Shown here piece after piece: positions 63,532 through 64,000 of a stretch of DNA of 64,000 bases; position 1 is the stretch's first letter, and each line of letters begins with the position of its first letter. The stretch is from contig CAKQMB010000003.1 in assembly GCA_934254825.1 (NCBI GenBank), positions 166,067 to 230,066 of the forward strand. Reading direction: 5' to 3'. A model generated the notes under the pieces. That model saw only the letters and a list, made by a program, of their open reading frames with translations, searched no databases and was not told the origin of the DNA. The DNA is from an uncultured Clostridia bacterium (GTDB taxonomy: Bacteria; Bacillota; Clostridia; Christensenellales; Borkfalkiaceae). The position numbers were made by a program, and so were the translations under genes.

Positions 63532-64000
63532 GTGTCCGTTGCGGAGAGGGCGAACATGTTCGTCAATTTGCCACAAGGCAAATTTTTGCCGTGGGTTCCC
63601 GCTTGCGGGATACGGCAATCCCTGAAAGGCACCGACCGGCGGCACCTTGTTCTCTTTTTTTTGTGTCCGTTGCGGAGGGGGCGAACACGTTCGTCAATTT
63701 GCCGCAAGGCAAATTTTTGCCGAAGGTTCCCGCTTTCGGGATACGGCAATCCCTGAAAGGCACCGACCGGCGTCACCTTGTTCTCTTTTTATTTGCGTCC
63801 GTTGCGGAGGGGGCGAACATGTTCGTCAATTTGCCGCAAGGCAAATTTTTGCCGTGGGTTCCCGCTTACGGGATACGGCAATCCCTGAAAGGCACCGACC
63901 GGCATCACCTTGTTCTCTTTTTGTTTGTGTCCGTTACGGAGGCGGCGAACACGTTCGTCAATTTGCCGCAAGGCAAATTTTTGCCGTGGGTTCCCGCTTG
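63513..64000 (+). repeat. Tandem array of about 132-bp units after tRNA-Leu, continuing past the right edge
   Basis: Units start with CCTTGTTCTC at 63513, 63645, 63776 and 63908, giving lengths of 132, 131 and 132 bp. Each holds the terminator right arm, a CGAACAYGTTCG palindrome, a terminator-like hairpin AATTTGCC-GCAA-GGCAAATT followed by TTT, a TCCCGC/GCGGGA hairpin, and a conserved tail with CCGACCGGCGGCACC or a variant. Units differ by a few substitutions. Open frames exist in several phases, but the 131-bp unit breaks them, so I regard the array as non-coding. Confidence 0.93.

Noticed and set aside
63510..63971. Open reading frames of 60-88 codons on both strands of the tandem array
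   Set aside because: They exist only because the unit length is close to a multiple of three, occur in several phases, and have no ribosome site.
63513..64000. Regular repeats that might be a CRISPR array
   Set aside because: Units of about 132 bp follow one another with no unique spacers, and no cas gene is visible.

Overview
The window looks like a chromosomal piece of a moderate-GC, monoderm, fermentative Bacillota, most likely a gut member of the Clostridia (inference). Supporting this are several surface lipoproteins with Gram-positive style lipoboxes, a clostridial-type ParE, a class I lysyl-tRNA synthetase, sugar ABC transporters without their own ATPase genes, AraC regulators, and no SusC/SusD-type outer-membrane proteins.

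Left part (1-16.4 kb): the start of parE runs off the left edge. Next is a minus-strand operon: a cytidylate kinase-like protein, class I LysRS, oligoendopeptidase F and a GH78-like protein. A ROK sugar kinase, a HAD phosphatase on the plus strand, a small lipoprotein, a trehalase-like GH37 enzyme and a pair of intracellular GH38 alpha-mannosidases follow, mostly with separate and clear promoters.

Middle part (16.4-58.9 kb): two glycan-uptake loci, each controlled by a divergent AraC gene. Locus 1 (16.5-30.6 kb) reads, in transcription order, binding lipoprotein, two permeases, secreted Ig-like protein, DUF4838 lipoprotein and two large repeat lipoproteins. Locus 2 (31.9-58.6 kb) repeats the order binding protein, permease, permease, Ig-like protein, DUF4838 protein, giant repeat lipoprotein. 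It adds a GH78 enzyme in front and, behind, an FAD oxidoreductase, a second GH78, two small sugar-binding-like proteins, DUF4127, an AGE-family epimerase, a GH2 beta-mannosidase and a HAD phosphatase: 15 genes over about 27 kb with almost no gaps. The recognisable glycosidases have no signal peptide, whereas the Ig-like, DUF4838 and repeat proteins are exported. The simplest reading is capture (and perhaps trimming by DUF4838) at the surface, import of oligosaccharides, and degradation in the cytoplasm. The duplicated six-gene module is the best candidate here for an undescribed system.

Right part (58.9-64 kb): an AraC gene, tRNA-Ser, coaE and polA (the last two overlapping), then tRNA-Leu followed by a tandem array of 132-bp units that continues past the right edge. 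All coordinates, motifs and promoter spacings were read by eye; family names rest on motif recognition, not database searches.
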